This document shows, one piece after another, positions 12,792 through 13,747 of a stretch of 13,747 bases of DNA. Below the pieces are notes generated by a model that saw nothing but the letters and a program-made list of their open reading frames with translations, was not told the DNA's origin and ran no database searches. The DNA is from Bacillota bacterium. GTDB lineage: Bacteria > Eremiobacterota > SpSt-956 > JAKJGF01. Position 1 is the first letter of the stretch, and each line of letters opens with the position of its first letter. The stretch lies in NCBI GenBank assembly GCA_029555925.1, contig JAKPQU010000092.1, positions 1 to 13,747 of the forward strand, read 5' to 3'. A program made the translations under genes and the position numbers.

Positions 12792-13747
12792 ATGAAATCA
12801 TTTCATTTTCTTTTTTATACAAGCAGCCATGGACTCGGACACAGTACACGTATGATAGAAGTGGCTAACAATATACCTTCATGCCATAAAATCACCTTTG
12901 CCACCTGTGCGCCTGAATGGATTTACCGGTCATCTATGACCCGCCCCTATTCCTACCGTATAGCAAAAATAGATACAGGTGTAATACAGAGAGATTTTCT
13001 TACAGTCTGCGAAGAAGATACCTTGCGTGATTATTCGGTTCTTCTTGAGAACAGAGAGAAAATTATAAAGAAAGAGATTACATGGAATAAAACCGGTAAT
13101 GTTGATATGATCATTTCAGATATACCGCCTATGGCCTTTCCTGTTGCGAAAAAACTTTCTGTGCCGTCTATCGGCATAGCAAATTTCTCATGGGACTGGA
13201 TATACACACCTATGATAAAGAAATATCCGGCTTATTCCCATATAATAGAATCCATACAGAGAGATTATAAAATGGCAGATCTCGTTCTCAGTCTGCCGGT
13301 AAACGGAGATATGACTGTATTCCCCTTTGTGAAACCACTGACTTTAATAGTAAGAAAAAGTAAATTATCACGGAAAGAAATAAGAAAAAAATTAAATATA
13401 GACGAAAAGCGAAAACTTATACTCTGTTCTTTTAGTAATTTTTCTATGGTTAACATAGATTTTGCTCATCTGTCAGAAGAACTTAAGGATTTTATTTTAA
13501 TCTCCTTTAACAGTGAATTTCCCGGTAATTATAATAACATCATAAAACTTGACAATTGCGGAAACATAAGTCATGAAGAAGCAGTTGCAGCGGCAGATAT
13601 AGTCGTATGCAAACCCGGCTATGGAATGGTGGCAGAAGCTATTGTAAACAGAACTCCTGTTTTATATATATCACGAAAAGATTATATTGAAAATACTGTA
13701 CTTGTAGAAGGACTACATAAATACGGTATAGCAGAAGAAATATCAAA
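12792..13747 (+). CDS. Glycosyltransferase-like protein related to the N-terminal half of L-arabinokinase (cut by window edge)
   Basis: The frame runs from ATG at 12792-12794 to the window end (318 codons, no stop). A TGA in frame at 12774-12776 makes this the first possible ATG; the ribosome site is weak ('AAGAAAGA'). It is a two-domain GT-B-like sequence: 'SSHGLGHSTRMIEVANNIP' (11-29) at the nucleotide-fold start, 'DTGVIQRDFLTV' (61-72), 'VDMIISDIPPMAFPVAKKL' (104-122), 'NFSWDWIYTP' (131-140), and 'VVCKPGYGMVAEAI' (271-284) where GT-B enzymes bind the donor. The order and wording match the non-kinase N-terminal half of plant L-arabinokinase and its stand-alone bacterial relatives, and more remotely MurG. 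No GHMP kinase part is seen within the window. The activity is unproven. The PfkB-type kinase upstream may supply an unrelated or complementary kinase step. Confidence 0.82.
   Translation, partial: MKSFHFLFYTSSHGLGHSTRMIEVANNIPSCHKITFATCAPEWIYRSSMTRPYSYRIAKIDTGVIQRDFLTVCEEDTLRDYSVLLENREKIIKKEITWNKTGNVDMIISDIPPMAFPVAKKLSVPSIGIANFSWDWIYTPMIKKYPAYSHIIESIQRDYKMADLVLSLPVNGDMTVFPFVKPLTLIVRKSKLSRKEIRKKLNIDEKRKLILCSFSNFSMVNIDFAHLSEELKDFILISFNSEFPGNYNNIIKLDNCGNISHEEAVAAADIVVCKPGYGMVAEAIVNRTPVLYISRKDYIENTVLVEGLHKYGIAEEIS

Overview
The window is AT-rich bacterial chromosome carrying a complete but dispersed type I restriction-modification locus and several unusual neighbours. I cannot assign a species or phylum. 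TPR-rich proteins, a TMTC-like membrane protein, a TPR protein fused to the export domain of FlhA, and short intergenic repeats suggest an environmental, possibly poorly sampled, bacterium. This rests on gene content only.

Most genes from 1 to 11.6 kb lie on the minus strand. In transcription order they are: a large TPR / FlhA C-terminal domain / HEAT fusion protein (8122-11556); hsdR (5466-8144), whose start overlaps it by 23 bases; a small three-helix membrane protein (4359-4688); an AbrB-type protein (3981-4247); hsdS (2188-3780); a hicA-like remnant and hicB (1823-2130); hsdM (297-1712); and the N-terminus of a TMTC-like membrane protein that starts immediately after the hsdM stop (1-296). 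A Uma2/DUF820 gene on the plus strand (4806-5387) breaks this run and converges on hsdR.

On the plus strand beyond 11.7 kb are a PfkB-family sugar kinase (11751-12647) and a gene running off the window (12792 onward). The latter matches the glycosyltransferase-like N-terminal half of plant L-arabinokinase. These two look like a separate carbohydrate-related unit, divergent from the TPR-FlhA/hsdR unit.

HsdR, HsdS and HsdM together should form one type I enzyme of the EcoEI/EcoAI-like (type IB) kind. HsdS sets the DNA target with two recognition domains that are far more AT-rich than the conserved parts of the same gene. Three kinds of non-coding structure are visible: a 182-bp element with perfect 18-bp terminal inverted repeats between hsdS and abrB; tandem heptamer arrays (CGTRACG) at three intergenic sites; and two near-identical sigma70-type promoters upstream of abrB and of the small membrane gene. 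The most novel protein is the TPR-FlhA_C-HEAT fusion, a soluble relative of the flagellar/type III export gate without its membrane part, cotranscribed with a restriction subunit.
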